A DNA stretch of 64,000 nt from Emydura subglobosa (GCA_007922225.1 ML680053.1:19206694-19270693), one strand, 5' to 3'. Shown: positions 46,216 through 57,545, numbered from the stretch's first letter. Program-made: numbers and translations. Notes: generated by a model from the letters alone, not told the origin.

Positions 46216-47180
46216 CAAAAGGTGACACTATTTGGTCACAGCCTGGAAGTGAGCGGCTATAGAGAGGGCAAAGACAACACCCAGGTTACAAGCCTGAGTG
46301 ACTGGGAGAATAATGGGATTATCAACAGAGACAGAGAAAGCAGGGAGGTAAACCATGGTTTTCAATTGGGTCAAGATGAGTTGATGGTGAGATATCCATA
46401 AATGTCAGTGACAGGCCATGATGTGAGATTGGACATATGAGGATTTGTGTTTTTATTGTATTATATTGGTGGTAATATTTGCTGCAGTGTGTGTGATTAA
46501 GATAACTTTGAAATAGACTCTAGAGAGAAAAAAGAGAAGGCCAATAAAGGAACCTTGTGGGATCCCTGAAGAAAGTGGGAAGAAAGAAAAGGAGAAGGAA
46601 GATCTGCCAAAGGACATGCTGGTGGAATAACCAGAAAGGTCAAAGAATTGGGAAATGATAGAGTCATGAAAGCCTAGGAAAGACAAGGTTTCAAGAAAGG
46701 TTGTATGATTGATGATGTCAAAACAGCAAAGGGGTCACGAGTGATGAGGATGGAGTAGAGGCCCTGAAATCTGGCCAGGAAGAGTTTATTAGAAACTTTA
46801 GTGAGAGCAGTTTTGGTGGCAAGGAAGGAACAGAAATTGAATAGGAAAGGGTGTAAGATGGAATTGGAGAAGACCCTGACAATGGTTATAGACCGTGCAC
46901 TCAGTAAGTCTAGAGATTAAATGGAGAAGAGAGGTGGATCAATAGGTCAAGAAGAAGGTGGAGTCAAGTATGGGTGAGACCATGGCATGTTTGTACTGTG
47001 CAGGGAAGGAAACTGAGGGAAGAAAGGTTGAGGAAAAAGGGGATGAGACCCAACAAGTCAGAAAGCATGAAAGGGTAGAGAGTCACTGAAGTAGGGTAAA
47101 GGATGAGAACAGGCAAGAAACCTCAGTGCTGGCAATGGTAGGAGAAGCAAAGTTTGATAGGACAAGGAAAGTCACTCTGG
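46216..47180 (-). mobile_element. L2-type LINE RT relic, antisense
   Basis: The complement of 46735-46790 translates to LFLARFQGLYSILI and then a decayed equivalent of LDLSAAFDTIDH. This is the RT palm segment of L2-like LINEs. The part 46850-46990 (complement containing TGCCATGGTCTCACCC) fits the stretch before it. The remainder toward 46216 is typical of the same antisense repeat (GGTTACAAGCCTGAGTGACT). It is heavily decayed. Confidence 0.5.
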
Positions 47181-50100
47181 GTCCTTTCTCATGGTACTAT
47201 TATTATTTCTTGTGCCCTAGAGCTCTGACAGCTTCCCCATATTTCTAAAACAGCAACACAGGTAACATGGCTGATGGCTACAGGAGTTAGGAAGGAATTT
47301 TGTCCCCCATATTCAGAATTGCACAGGAGGTGAGGCATATTGTAAGGGTTTTCACCTGTCTCCAAAGGTTCATAGATTGGCCGATGCAGGAGGGAGGATC
47401 AGTGCTCTGATCCAGAGTGGCAAATCCTGTGTTCCTATGTCAGTGTATGTTTTTAAAATTCTACAACACATCTGTGCATTATTACACATTTTTAAATCCT
47501 GTCACATCATCTTGAATTACCGTGTTGTATTTTGCAGTAACTCAGTACGTAACTTGTGTCATCAGTGTAATGAACTTGTGTCACCAGTGTAATGAAGTAG
47601 CTATAGAAAGATCATTTGTAAAGAAAGGCACTTCCTATTTAACAGTCAGAAGCCATGGAGTTAGATGTAAAGTACAGAGCACTGCAAAGTAAACTGAAGC
47701 TTTTAAGGTTCTCACATTCTTAATCAGTAGATTGTTTGCCAGTAGGAACTAATGCCCTTTTCAACCATAATATTAGCAGTCAGAAGGTTATCTGGAAAGA
47801 GCACATCTGTCTTTTTAACTGCCTTTTTCCAGTTGCAAGGCCATATATCACCTTGCAATCCTAGAAAAAGATAGATCTTATTTTACCCAGTTTGCCAGTC
47901 ATCGTACCAAATAACTCAATTCTCTTCCAGAATGTTAAATGAACTCCACTAAGCTGCAAACTGGTGTCAAGGGTATAATAAGATTCCGGTATATTATTGG
48001 CATAATTCCATTTATGCTTCCTATAGTCAAGGAACATTTCAGTAGTCCGCCAGCGCCATAAAGCAGCCTCTCCACTTAGCTGACAGTGTATCCTTTTCTT
48101 TCAAGATGCCAACATATACTAGGTTAAATTGGTCAGTTTAGAAAACATAAGAAAGCTACTGATTCTGCAATTTAATTACACTTTTAAAAATAATCCCTCA
48201 TAAAATTTTAAACAAAGGAAGACACTATTAATCTGATGATTAACCAGCATGTTGACTATCAAAGTGAAAACAGAACTAGAGAATCACAGGGACACGAAGC
48301 AAGACAGTATTACAGGAGAGCTGTTTTTTAAATCTGATTTTTTCTATGTTGATGTTATGTACAATGCAAAAATAGTTAGTACATTTCTTGTCTCTGTTGC
48401 CACCTGCTATACAGATTTCTGGTTTGTCTGCTTGCAGCTAGAATGTTGCTTGTTTACTTTTGTCAATGAAATGCAATGTGTTCACAAGAATTGTCCAGTT
48501 TTAAGCATGCTGCCTCTATGTAGCAGGGATAGAATCTCTACCAGATGCAAATGACATAGAGGTCAGTTAATATTTCTAAAACGCTGAGCTAGATCGTGAC
48601 ACCACCTCAAGGGAACAAGTCTTCCTTGTGCACAGCCTGCTCCATCCATTAATGCAGCAGATTTTTCCACACACCGCTCCAGCTCTATCCAGAATGTAGT
48701 GAGGACAGAGCCATGATTTTGTCTCCTCCCTATCCTTTCCTTCCTTCCCCCTTTTTCTGCCATCTTGCAGTAGGGGATTAGAAGCTAGCAGTTCCAATAG
48801 TCTACAGAGCAGAGGGAATGCTATTGCAGACCTCTGCAAGCCAGTGTTGGGATGCTCCTGCACTCCTGGTCTCTCACACATTGGCTCCTCACATCTGGCC
48901 CTTTGCAAATGTAAAAGAGCTGTGTAAATGCTGTTGATAGTGATGATTCCTGAAGAAGAAAGCACCTTTCCCTCCAAAGACAGTGGTTTTTTTCTATGGT
49001 TACACTTTGGTTTGATCAATAATTATAACATTTTTAGCAGTTTAAATGCTCACTGGTTTTGGAGGGCGTGTCTTTTTGAGTTAACATGCAGTCACAATGC
49101 TGCTTTTTTGTTAACAATAGTCCAGTCACAGAATGGACACGTTTAAGAGTAAGCCTGCTTGACCCAAGAAATGGCAATGGGATATGAAGTTTTCCATTCT
49201 AGTTAACCAGTTTCACTTCTACACCTAGTCAGCAATGAATGAAAATTGTCACCATCTGATGGCTGTATGAGGATGGTGGGTAATGAGTTTGGTGGCTTCA
49301 GTGTGGTTCCTAGTGGACTGGGCAAACATCCATATAATAAAATCCACAATCATAATTGGCACTAAGTGGCACACATTCTGTTGGGGGTGGAATAGGGGAG
49401 CTCGCACTGCTGCTGCCTTTGTGTCAATCTAAATAGTGAACATAAGTCTTTTAAGGTTTGTCAGTCAAGCATCTTATTTAGGAGCACTGAGTCCAGGAAC
49501 AGGAGTGAACAATAGAAAAAAAGAAGACACCTACATTCAAACTGTGGATTATGGTCAGATATAACAGAAGAAAAATACCAGTGCTGCTCTCTAATGCTAC
49601 AGGTGTTTAGAACTAAATTTCCAGAAAGTGCTATGCTGGAAAACATGATCTCCAGACAGGTAAACAATGATGGGTGAAACTCAAAAGATTCAGTTGTTCC
49701 CAACAATACAATGTTTAGCAAAGCCTCTTTGATTGAGAAATTCATCTGGAAGTCTCACAAGAATGGGCTTGTTCATGAGATTTCCAGGTCTCCCTGATTT
49801 TATTTGTATCTGAAATACTGCAAGAATACCTTAAACCTGTATTTCTCCTTCTGTTCAAGCAGAAATATCTTGATAGATAGTAAAGAGGTGTACGTTTTGT
49901 TATTAATTTATTTTAATCAATCAAGATGCATGAACCTTCAGAAAAGCTTTGGGTTTGGCTCCACTCTTACTTTATCTGAAGTGGTTGTGAAAAGGCTTGA
50001 CAGAATTTTTTTTTATATATAATTTTGACAGATAGTATCGACATTTATTTCTAAGCATTTTTTTCATTTGTTTTTAATTTGTATTGCTTGAAGTTTTCTT

Positions 50101-50514
50101 CGTTATAGGTAGTTATGGGGGGGAGTGTTAGGCAATAGTGGGGTCAGCCAATAATTATTTGTCCTGATGTTGATATTCAAAAAGTTTAAACTTTATAACC
50201 ATTAAAATACAAGATGCCAATATTGCATGTCAAAATATACAAATTAAATATCCTTAAATCAAACTGTAAGGAGTTCTATATTTTTTTCTTTTTTCTTTTT
50301 TACTTTGCCTATCTGTAAATTTCTATTATTATCGATGGAAACATTTTTGTCAGTTAGTGTGTGTATGGTGAAATCAATATTTACTGACATACACCAATAA
50401 AAAACTATCCTTTCCAAGTGTAGCTCTGAACCATAGTGAGCAGGTGAAATTAAAAGGATTTGACAGTAAAGCAGCTTCTGTGTCACTATAAAGCAATAGG
50501 GAGGAAACAAGCTT
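47181..50514. other. Unassigned DNA, 3.3 kb
   Basis: No gene recognised. A 147-codon minus-strand frame (48576-49019) has no family resemblance; the sequence beneath it may be an old unclassified repeat. A 22 bp tandem pair is listed separately. Confidence 0.35.
47551..47594. repeat. 22 bp tandem duplication
   Basis: AACTTGTGTCATCAGTGTAA followed by TG, then the same with one change (CACCAG). Confidence 0.9.
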
Positions 50515-50700
50515 AGTAGTTAGAGCAGGAAACTGGGAGTCAGCAGTTCAGTGTTCTCTTCTTGGCTTTCTTATATTAACTGGCTGTTTTGATATCACAC
50601 AACAGATGAATAACCTCTTACTATTTGTAAAGAGCTTTGAGATCTGCATACTCAAAAGCACCAAGGAAGTGCCAAGTAGTATTATTTTATTACTACATCA
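50515..50700 (+). repeat. MIR-like SINE
   Basis: TTAGAGCAGGAAACTGGGAG and TCAGCAGTTCAGTG (head), then GTAAAGAGCTTTGAGATCTG, AAGGAAGTGCCAAGTAGTAT and TATTTTATTA (tail). The core between them is decayed. Confidence 0.6.
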
Positions 50701-51229
50701 TCCCAAGCTTATCATTTATAGATCATTTGATCATCCCCATCAGGATGGCAGACACAAATAACGGAGAGTCTTCTGAATGTTGGGTGTGATCTTCTCTTGT
50801 GTTTGGTTCTCTAGCAATATAATTTTCCACGCAATGGCAGACTGGTGAAGAGAATGTTTAAGTACTGACTGCCTATCTCCTGCTGTAACCATTGGACAGC
50901 CCAGAAAAGCATTTCAAAGGCACACACATCTTACTATATAGATAAGGGAGAATCAGTGTGCTTATTCTGCCTCTTCAGTGTTTCTTCTTGAAAAGGAGAG
51001 GTGTCAGACAAGCTTTGTGAAAGCACTTTCCTCTCAGCTGGTACAATGTGATACAATATATTCATTCCGCTGCCTTTGAACCATTGAAGGCAGTGGCAGC
51101 AATGAGATAAGAGTTCTGAACTGTTTTCATATATTGAGTAAACAGAAAATAATTACTACAAGGAGAAGGGGTAAAAAAGGCTATTTCACTACAAAAGCCA
51201 GATGGTTAGAAGCTGAACAGTCCTCTGTA
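50701..51229. other. Unassigned DNA
   Basis: Nothing recognised. Confidence 0.4.
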
Positions 51230-51905
51230 CTGCAGCGTCTAAAAGATTGTATTGTTGTCCCTTTTTGACCTGAGTGGCTAGACAAAGTTCAGCACTCTGG
51301 GTGTTTCAGCTGGGAGTAGAAATTGGTAGCAGCTAGGTATTTCTTTGATGCAACCTTGTTTATTTACAAGGAATGTACAAAAAGTCCCATGTCTCTGAAT
51401 GCTGAAGGAACCAAGAATAAAAAGCAGCAGTTTCTTAGCTTACCAGCCACCCAAACTCCTTAAGGTAACACCAGACCCAAAAGTTCTGTCTCACTACCTT
51501 CCCCCTCCCCCCGGGTTACATTGTTCTTATAGGTGCCTCCATCTTCCTCGATTTTTCTTGCTTCTTTTTCCTCTGCCTGTCTCTCTGTTCTTGTCTGTGA
51601 CCTCAATATCCATGTGGTCTCATACTCCCACAAACACCTACCCAAAATAGTAGGCTGCCGAAAAGCCCTAGAGCGGGTTCACAGCTTTGGTCTTATGTTT
51701 ACAGTTATGTTAATTGAAGGGTGAGTTCACACCTATCAACCTCAACAGGGCTTTAACCTAACCTGTAACAAGGTTTCACCCAGCTCCTAACAGTGCTTCC
51801 AACCTCAGTTTTGTTCATCACCTCAATGAGGCCTAAAAATGGTGACATCCAATAACCTACCCTAAACAGAAAGGAAAAAAAAAAGTAATGTTACAAATTA
51901 CAAAT
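51230..51905 (-). mobile_element. Possible LTR-like repeat
   Basis: GCAACCTTGTTTATTTACAA, GGAATGTACAAAAAGTCCCA, a C-rich stretch (51500-51512) and CTCTGCCTGTCTCTCTGTTC look like an interspersed turtle repeat of LTR type in minus orientation, with TTTATT as a complementary AATAAA. The boundaries are guesses. Confidence 0.35.
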
Positions 51906-51934
51906 GATACAAGCTTAACTATTTATATTTGTAC

Positions 51935-52078
51935 AGTAGCCTGTGTTGTTGTAGCCATGTTGGTCCCAGGATATTAGAGAGACAAGATGAGTGACGTAAT
52001 ATCATCTATTGGACCAATTTCTGTTGGTGAGAGAGACAAGCTTTTGAGCTTACACAGAGATCTTCCTCTGGTCTATGT
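51935..52078 (-). mobile_element. Penelope-like element 3' end, antisense
   Basis: TTGTAGCCATGTTGGTCCCA, GGATATTAGAGAGACAAG, ATATCATCTATTGGACCAAT, TTCTGTTGGTGAGAGAGACA and AGCTTTTGAGCTTACACAG. The complement ends ...GGGACCAACATGGCTAC, paralleling the CAGACTAACACGGCTA end of the copy at 62480. Confidence 0.6.
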
Positions 52079-52084
52079 ATGTAC

Positions 52085-53230
52085 AGTGTATTTCTGTCAA
52101 AACGTTTTCACATCACCAACAACAAAGAATTTTATGCCCAATCAAATCTCATGGGGGTTTTTCTTGCCTGGATTTCCTTTTAACGATCAGGAAAGGGTTT
52201 TCAATCGATCTCTGAGTAAGACTGTCCTCATATTTTCCTTAGCAAATGTGTGAACTTTTTCAATTTTGGATTAGAGGACTACATAGTCCACATGGTTCTA
52301 ATCTGTTTGTTCCTCTTCAGGAACTCCATACAAGAGGTTTTATGTGATCCGTAGCTCATGCCCAAACATGAGGAGTACTGGGGCACACTTTGTACGCTCA
52401 TTGACTGCTGTTCTATAAGCCATCAGCAAGAATGGGCTATGCTGGTCCCAATCCCTGTGGTTCTCTTCTACAAAGGTAGCCAGCTGAACCCCCAGTGTCC
52501 TCCTGAACATTTCCACCAGATTTTGGATGTGCTAGAATGATGCAAGTATTGTAAATCCCCAGAATCTTACAAACCTATTGAAATATTTTCACACTTCAAA
52601 TTTTCACACTTGATCTGTGTGTTACTCACCCAGCACCCCAAAAATGGTGAAGATTTCATTCACTAGGATCCCTGCTACTGTCACAGCCTGTTGGCTATTT
52701 TGTGAGGTAGACCATAGCTACCAGCAAGTATTGAGTGCCAGTCTCCGTCTTAGGTGAGGACCCAACAGCAATGGGATACACTGGTGCCCCCACAAGCTAC
52801 TGCTGCAAAGGGGCTTTTCTTCACCAACTTTCTAGTTCCTGCCTGCGTTTTACCCAGTAAACATTCTCCGTTAGCTTGGCTAATGTTTTTGGAACCTCAG
52901 AATGCTCAGTGATTTTAATTAAGATCATGACATAACCTCAGAACTGCCTCTTTCAATGTATCTGGCACAACCAGCTGGTACTCTGTAGCCATCACACACT
53001 GGTTTCTGCCATCTCCTATACAATTTTCATATTTAAATTCCAAGCATTCCCACTGTGACCAGAAAGCTTTTACTGTGGTGTTGTGAGGGGACACTACTTT
53101 TCAGAGTGGCTGCATTTGCCAGCTGATTTTCCAATTACATGCTATCCTGATATCAAGATCATCTCTTTAGGAAGTTTTTAGTTGCTCTGGGGTCCATTCC
53201 TGCAACCCCATATCCATTGTTCCAGTGGCT
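52085..53230 (-). pseudogene. Ty3/gypsy integrase, proximal part separated by a CR1
   Basis: On the minus strand the sequence reads through an integrase. It starts with the HHCC module (QLVVPDTLKEAVLRLCHD, then a Trp-Cys-x2-Cys-like stretch near 52830). A decayed core holds ILVNEIFTIFGVLG (about 52650), and TFVEENHRDWDQHSPFLLMA then YRTAVNERTKCAP (52370-52480) form the post-catalytic part. It ends with VHTFAKENMRTVLLRDR (about 52210). It is full of frameshifts. It belongs with the RNase H at 53966-54425, from which a CR1 separates it. The family differs from the element at 55-57 kb. Confidence 0.7.
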
Positions 53231-53232
53231 AA

Positions 53233-53965
53233 GAATACAAGAATGATTGTATTGGGTCAAACCAATGATCCATCTAGCCCAGCATCCTGTCTTCTGACAG
53301 TGGTGGGTGCCAGATGCTTCCGAGGGAATGAACAGAACAAGGCAATTGTCAGGTGATCCAGTTTTTCAGTCCGAGCTTCTGGCAAACTGAGGTGTAGGGA
53401 CACCTGGAACAAGGGGTTGAATCCCTAGCCATCTTAGCTAATAGCCATTAATGGACATATCCCCCATGAACTTATATAATGCTCTTTTTTTTAACCCAGT
53501 TATACTTCTGGCTTCACAATGTCTCCTGGCAATGAGTTCCACAGATTGATTGTGGGTTGTCTGAAGAAGAGCTTTCTTATGTTTGTTCTGCACCTTCTAC
53601 TTATTAATTTCATTGGGTGACCCCTGCTTCTTATGTTAGGTGAAGAGGTAAATAATACTTCCCTATTTACTTTCCCCACACTATTCATGATTTTATAGAC
53701 CTCTATCATATCCCCTCTTAGTCGTCTCTTTTCTAAACTGAGCAGTCCCAGTCTTATTAATCTCTCCTTATATGATAGTTATTCCATAACCCTAATCATT
53801 TTTGTTGCCCTTCTCTGTACCTTTTGCAGTTCTAATCTAGCTTGTTTTGAGATGGAGTGACCAGAACTGCAAACAGTATTCAAGGTGTGGATGAACCATG
53901 GATTTACATAGTTGTGTTATGATATTTTCTATTTTATTATCTATCCCTTTCCTTATGGTTCTTAA
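53233..53965 (-). mobile_element. CR1 LINE 3' portion inside a gypsy element
   Basis: Starts AAGAATACAAGAATGATTGT, ATTGGGTCAAACCAATGATC (complement of the CR1 terminus) and runs to about 53965. The minus-strand frame at 53500-53709 reads NIRSRGHPMKLISRRC and KLFFRQPTINLWNSLPGDIV, part of CR1 ORF2 C-terminus. It lies exactly between gypsy RNase H and integrase. Confidence 0.85.
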
Positions 53966-54425
53966 AATCCAGGATTATGGGCAAATGAAGGAAGAGAGGC
54001 ACACTCATTCCCTTGCTCTCCTGCCGGGGGCAGTGTTTCCGGTAAGCGTCCCAACAAGGCCAGCTGGACAGGGCATCAGCATTATCTTGTTTATGGCCTG
54101 GCCAAATCATAGCACTGCAGTTTCTCAAATCATCTGGCAAACTGTCCTTCAGAATTTCTGAACTGAAAGAGCCATTGCAGGGAGGCATGGTCTATTCTGA
54201 TCATAAACTTGCTCCTATACAAATAGTGATGAAAGTATTCAATGGATTTAATTATTGTTAGAAGGTCCTTTTGGTTGGTGCAATATTTCTTTCAGGAGAA
54301 CAGACTTTTCTATAATAAGCTACCACGCTCTGAAGTCTCTTGTGTCTGGACAGCCCCCAAACCATAAACACTAGCAACTGTGTGCAATACAAAAGGGGTT
54401 TTGAAACAGGGATAGGCCAAGACTA
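53966..54425 (-). pseudogene. Ty3/gypsy RNase H, distal part of the split element
   Basis: The minus strand from 54425 reads FVLHTVASVYGLGAVQ, YFHHYLYRSKFMIRIDHASL and QWLFQFRNSEGQFAR (about 54150-54250), then HKQDNADALSSWPCWD (about 54050). These are the RNase H signatures D-A-S-x-x-x-I-G-A-V, HYLYGRKFxIRTDHASLxWL and H-x-NADALSR. The first Asp is lost. Upstream RT is absent; the piece abuts another CR1 at 54440. Confidence 0.7.
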
Positions 54426-54439
54426 AGAGGCTAAATGGA

Positions 54440-55308
54440 ATACACCTGTCAATTTGAAATCAATTCTGGGCAAGATAATGATGCATCTGATATGGGACTC
54501 AATTAATAAAGAATTAAAGGAGGGCAACATAATTAATGCCAATCAACATGGATTTATGTAAAATAGATCCTGTCAGACTAATTTATCATTTTTTTATGAG
54601 ATTACAAGTTTGGCTGATTAATGTAATAGTGTTGATGTATATACTTAGACCTCAGTAACGTATTTGATTTGGTACTGCATGACGTTTTTATTAAAAACTA
54701 GAAAGCTATAAAATTAACATCACACACATTAAATAGATTAAAAGTTGAATAACTAATAGGTTTCAAATGTAACTGTAAACCAGGAATCATCATCAAGTGG
54801 GTGTAAATTCTACTGCAGTCCTGCAGATATTGATTCTTGGCCCTATACTATTCAATGATTTTATTAATGACCTGGAAGAAAACATTAAATCATCACTGAC
54901 TTACAAGTGACACAAAAATTGGGGGAGTAGTAAATAATGAAGAGGACAGGCCAATGATACAGTGATCCAATATTTTGCTAAGATGGGCTCAAGCAAACAA
55001 TAAGTCTTTTTGTATGGCTAAATGTATGCATCTAGGAACAAAGAATGTAGACCATACTTACAGTATGGGGGACTGTCCTGGGAAGCAGTGACTCTGAAAA
55101 AGATTTGGGTCTCATGATGGATAATCAGCAGGACATGCATGCCCAGTGGTCAAAAGGCTGTGAATAAAAGGGTTAATGTGATTCTTAGATGCATGAACAG
55201 GAGAATCTCGAGTTCTCATAGAGAGGTATTTTACCTCTGTATTTGACACTGGTGCAAGCACTATTGAAATATAGTGTCCAGTTCTGAGGCCACACTTCAA
55301 GAAAGAAT
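54440..55308 (+). mobile_element. CR1 LINE, RT region, 3'-truncated by a gypsy element
   Basis: GGAGGGCAACATAATTAATG, AACATGGATTTATGTAAAAT, AGATCCTGTCAGACTAATTT, then TGATTTTATTAATGACCTGG and GATAATCAGCAGGACATGCA follow a CR1 RT in order. The catalytic box region has decayed to a stop (ACTTACAAGTGACACAAAAA). It ends after CTTCAAGAAAGAAT exactly where the TGTCATGG of the gypsy LTR begins. Confidence 0.75.
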
Positions 55309-55738
55309 TGTCATGGTAGGGTTGTTGGCAGCCAGACATAGTGGTCAGAGTCAGGTCCATGTCACAGGATAGGAGTCAAGATTTGGCACGACAGGCGATT
55401 AAAAGCAGTGGACAAACATGACAGCAAAACTGTGAATCAGTAACCAGAATCAGGCCAAACCAGGACACCAAGAGGTCACAAGCAGGAGACAAAATGGAGA
55501 TCAGAACTACAAGTTGGATGCCAGGAGTCAAGTTGGGTTGGGATGCCAGGAAGTCAAGCCAGGGGAGCTGAAGGAGGATGGATTCCAGTTGCATGGACAA
55601 CTTCCTGTTCTTGTGCTGGGTTTATAAAAAAAAAGCTGTGGATGAACCAGGACCCCCAGCATTCTGCCAATCAGATTCCAGGACTGAAGTTCTCTGTTCG
55701 GGTTCAACTTCTGCCCTAGGTAGGAGGAGGAGGCTGGT
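55309..55738 (-). mobile_element. LTR and 3' non-coding part of a gypsy element
   Basis: Starts TGTCATGGTAGGGTTG on the plus strand and shares CCAGTTGCATGGACAACTTC, TTGTGCTGGGTTTATA and the CCAATCAG-type stretch with the solo block at 31925-32520. TTTATAAACCC on the minus strand is a probable TATA. No polypurine tract or chromodomain is seen between it and the integrase, so the 3' end of pol has been shortened. Confidence 0.55.
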
Positions 55739-55739
55739 C

Positions 55740-56234
55740 CTATGAGGGAAAGGGTTTTCTGAGTAGAGTTTCAAAAGTGATATGAAACATCAGGTGAATC
55801 TTTAGGGATTGGGATAGTTGGAGTATAAAAGTGACTGGATCGTGTAGCAGGATCTTAAAAGGGCCACAGAACCAAAAGTCCAGGTTATGAGCAAGTCTGG
55901 CTGTGTGCAGTTGCTCTCTGGAGCACCATACTTTTTGTCCAACTACATAGCTGGGTCCTTGCTGTCGATGCTGTTCTGTATGCCCCTTATAGTCTACTTT
56001 TTCCTTTTCCAGTTGCTTCTTCACTTCTTCCTGGGCCCGACAAATCCACTGCACCAGGTCTGAGGTGGCTGGGTTGGGTGAGGGTGTAGGTGATTGTGGT
56101 GGAATATGGGGTGGTACCCATAATTGGTAAAAAGGAAACTCTGACCCATAGACACATGGTCTGCATTGTTGTAGGAAAACTCCATGTGAGGGAGGAGTGA
56201 GGACCAATTGTCCTGGTGATGAGTGCAGCACCAC
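55740..56234 (-). pseudogene. Gypsy integrase C-terminal (GPY/F) module
   Basis: A 164-codon frame overlapping the integrase core frame. It contains VQWICRAQEEVKKQLEKEKV, HRQQGPSYVVGQKVW and RLAHNLDFWFCGPFKILLHD, ending VTFILQLSQSLKIHLMFHIT. The Gly-Pro-Phe with its flanks is the GPY/F module of chromovirus-like Ty3/gypsy integrases, which helps tether and multimerise integrase. A frameshift of one relative to the core frame (56021-56599) separates them. Confidence 0.8.
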
Positions 56235-56599
56235 AGATACTGCTCAAGAATCTGCTTGGCCTTTTCCGTCTGGCCATTGGACTGGTGATGGTAAGCAGAA
56301 GGACATGTGTGGTCTCCCAGCAGGTGCAGGGTCTCGCACCAGAACCAGGCTATGAGCTGTGATCCCTGATCAGAGATGATGTACTCTGGAAGAAGCACAT
56401 TTTTTACTTGAAGAATCCAAAGATGGGCTATATCTTCAGCGGAGGGGAGACCTGTGCAAGGGATGAAGTGAGCCATTTTGGTAAAGTGGTCCACTACTGT
56501 TAACATTGTTGTAAAATTGTTGGACTCTGGTAATTCTATGATAAAATCTATAGTGATGGCCTCCAAGGGTCGAGATGGGGTGCCAAAGATTGGAGGCAA
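56021..56599 (-). pseudogene. Gypsy integrase catalytic core, long open frame
   Basis: 192 codons without a stop. First catalytic Asp in AITIDFIIELPES, second in IISDQGSQ, Glu in GQTEKAKQ. The spacing between the second Asp and the Glu is one residue shorter than the usual 35, from a missing codon before SAYHHQ. Then DNWSSLLPHMEFSYNNADH, typical of chromovirus-like gypsy elements. In the family it joins cDNA to the genome. The intactness suggests this is younger than the other gypsy copies, but the element cannot move without RT and gag. Confidence 0.85.
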
Positions 56600-57073
56600 T
56601 GAATAACTTTATGGTTGGGCGCATCTTCGCCATCAAAGGGAGCAGAATATTAACCATTGGGTCTTGAAGAGCCCCAAGTGTCCTGGTAGGGAAAAATCAT
56701 GGTATAGTTGCAGGACAGTGACTGTGGTGGGTCCTGGAGACATATAGACATGGTCACTTACATATGTGATCCCTTCTGAGGAGTCATGTGGCTGCTTGTT
56801 TGTTGATAGTAGCTTGTTCATCAGGTGGAATTTCTGAGGCAGAGCATATCAATTTGAGTATATGTTGGTGATGAGCTGCGTTGAGAAAGTTACAGGATTT
56901 GCAAATGGGTTGGTTCCTGATTGGGATCTTGGGGGTGGTACTGTATCTTCAGGACAGGATACCCACTTTGCCATTTTTGGATCTGGGGCAGTAGATAACG
57001 AAATCAAATCGTGAGAAAAAGAAGGCGCGCCAAAGTTACCATTGGTTTAAGACTTTAGCTCTAAATAGAGTGA
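56600..57073 (-). pseudogene. Gypsy integrase zinc module and RNase H end, decayed
   Basis: The minus strand reads WRAFFFSRFDFVIYCP (about 57030) for the RNase H end, then EGITYVSDHVYMSPGPTTVT, LQLYHDFSLPGHLGLFKTQ (56650-56790) for the HH half of the HHCC module. The Cys-x2-Cys half is deleted: IASNLW leads directly into the LQP-like start of the core. Confidence 0.7.
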
Positions 57074-57108
57074 GCCTGGCTAGCTCAGTTGGTAGAGCAT
57101 CAGACTTT
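57074..57108 (+). repeat. 5' half of tRNA-Lys inserted in the gypsy RNase H
   Basis: GCCTGGCTAGCTCAGTTGGT followed by AGAGCATCAGACTTT matches the 5' half of vertebrate tRNA-Lys(UUU): acceptor strand, D arm with box A (TAGCTCAGTTGG), anticodon 5' stem CAGA and loop CTTT. It stops within the anticodon loop. There is no box B, so it is not a transcribable gene. On the minus strand the codons for DHKNL break off at its right border and the frame resumes (YLRAK-like) at its left. It has no A-tail. I see no clear target duplication. Confidence 0.75.
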
Positions 57109-57545
57109 ACAGGTTTTTGTGGTCAGTGAACACTTGAACTGGGTGATGAGCTCCTTCTAGGTAATGACGCCATTCTGTAAAGGCATTTTTTTTATCACCA
57201 GGAGTTCCTTGGAAAATATTTCATAGTTTAACTCTTCAGGAGTGAGCTCCCTGGTGCTATAGCAAAGGCAAGTTTCAATTGATCGAATGAATTCTGGGGC
57301 TCAGGAGACCAATGGAATTGGGCATTTTTCTGGAGGAGGGCAATGAGGGGCTTGATTTGTTTTGAAAAAATCAGGACAGATCATCAAATGAAGTTGGATC
57401 AATGCAGTGTAACTTATATCTCTGTATTCTTTGAGCTGGGAAAGCCTGACCATTCCCCTTTGGGGTTCCAAATGGGATAGAAAACTATTGTAAATGTCCA
57501 GTCTTACCCAAGTCCTTGCCCCAAGCGCTGTCTCCACTGATATCA
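57109..57545 (-). pseudogene. Gypsy RT thumb and RNase H start
   Basis: On the minus strand: NAQFHWSPEPQNSFDQLKLA (about 57290), the RT-RNase H connection. Then [20 protein letters not shown] (about 57210) and, after a shift, [20 protein letters not shown] (57115-57180). A stretch holding the first RNase H Asp is deleted between these. The part 5' of 57440 is too decayed to align. Confidence 0.72.

Noticed and set aside
48576..49019. 147-codon minus-strand frame
   Set aside because: No domain resemblance. Another minus-strand frame overlaps it in a different phase, and the sequence may be an old repeat.
57074..57108. tRNA-Lys gene
   Set aside because: Only the 5' half is present. There is no T arm, box B or 3' acceptor strand.
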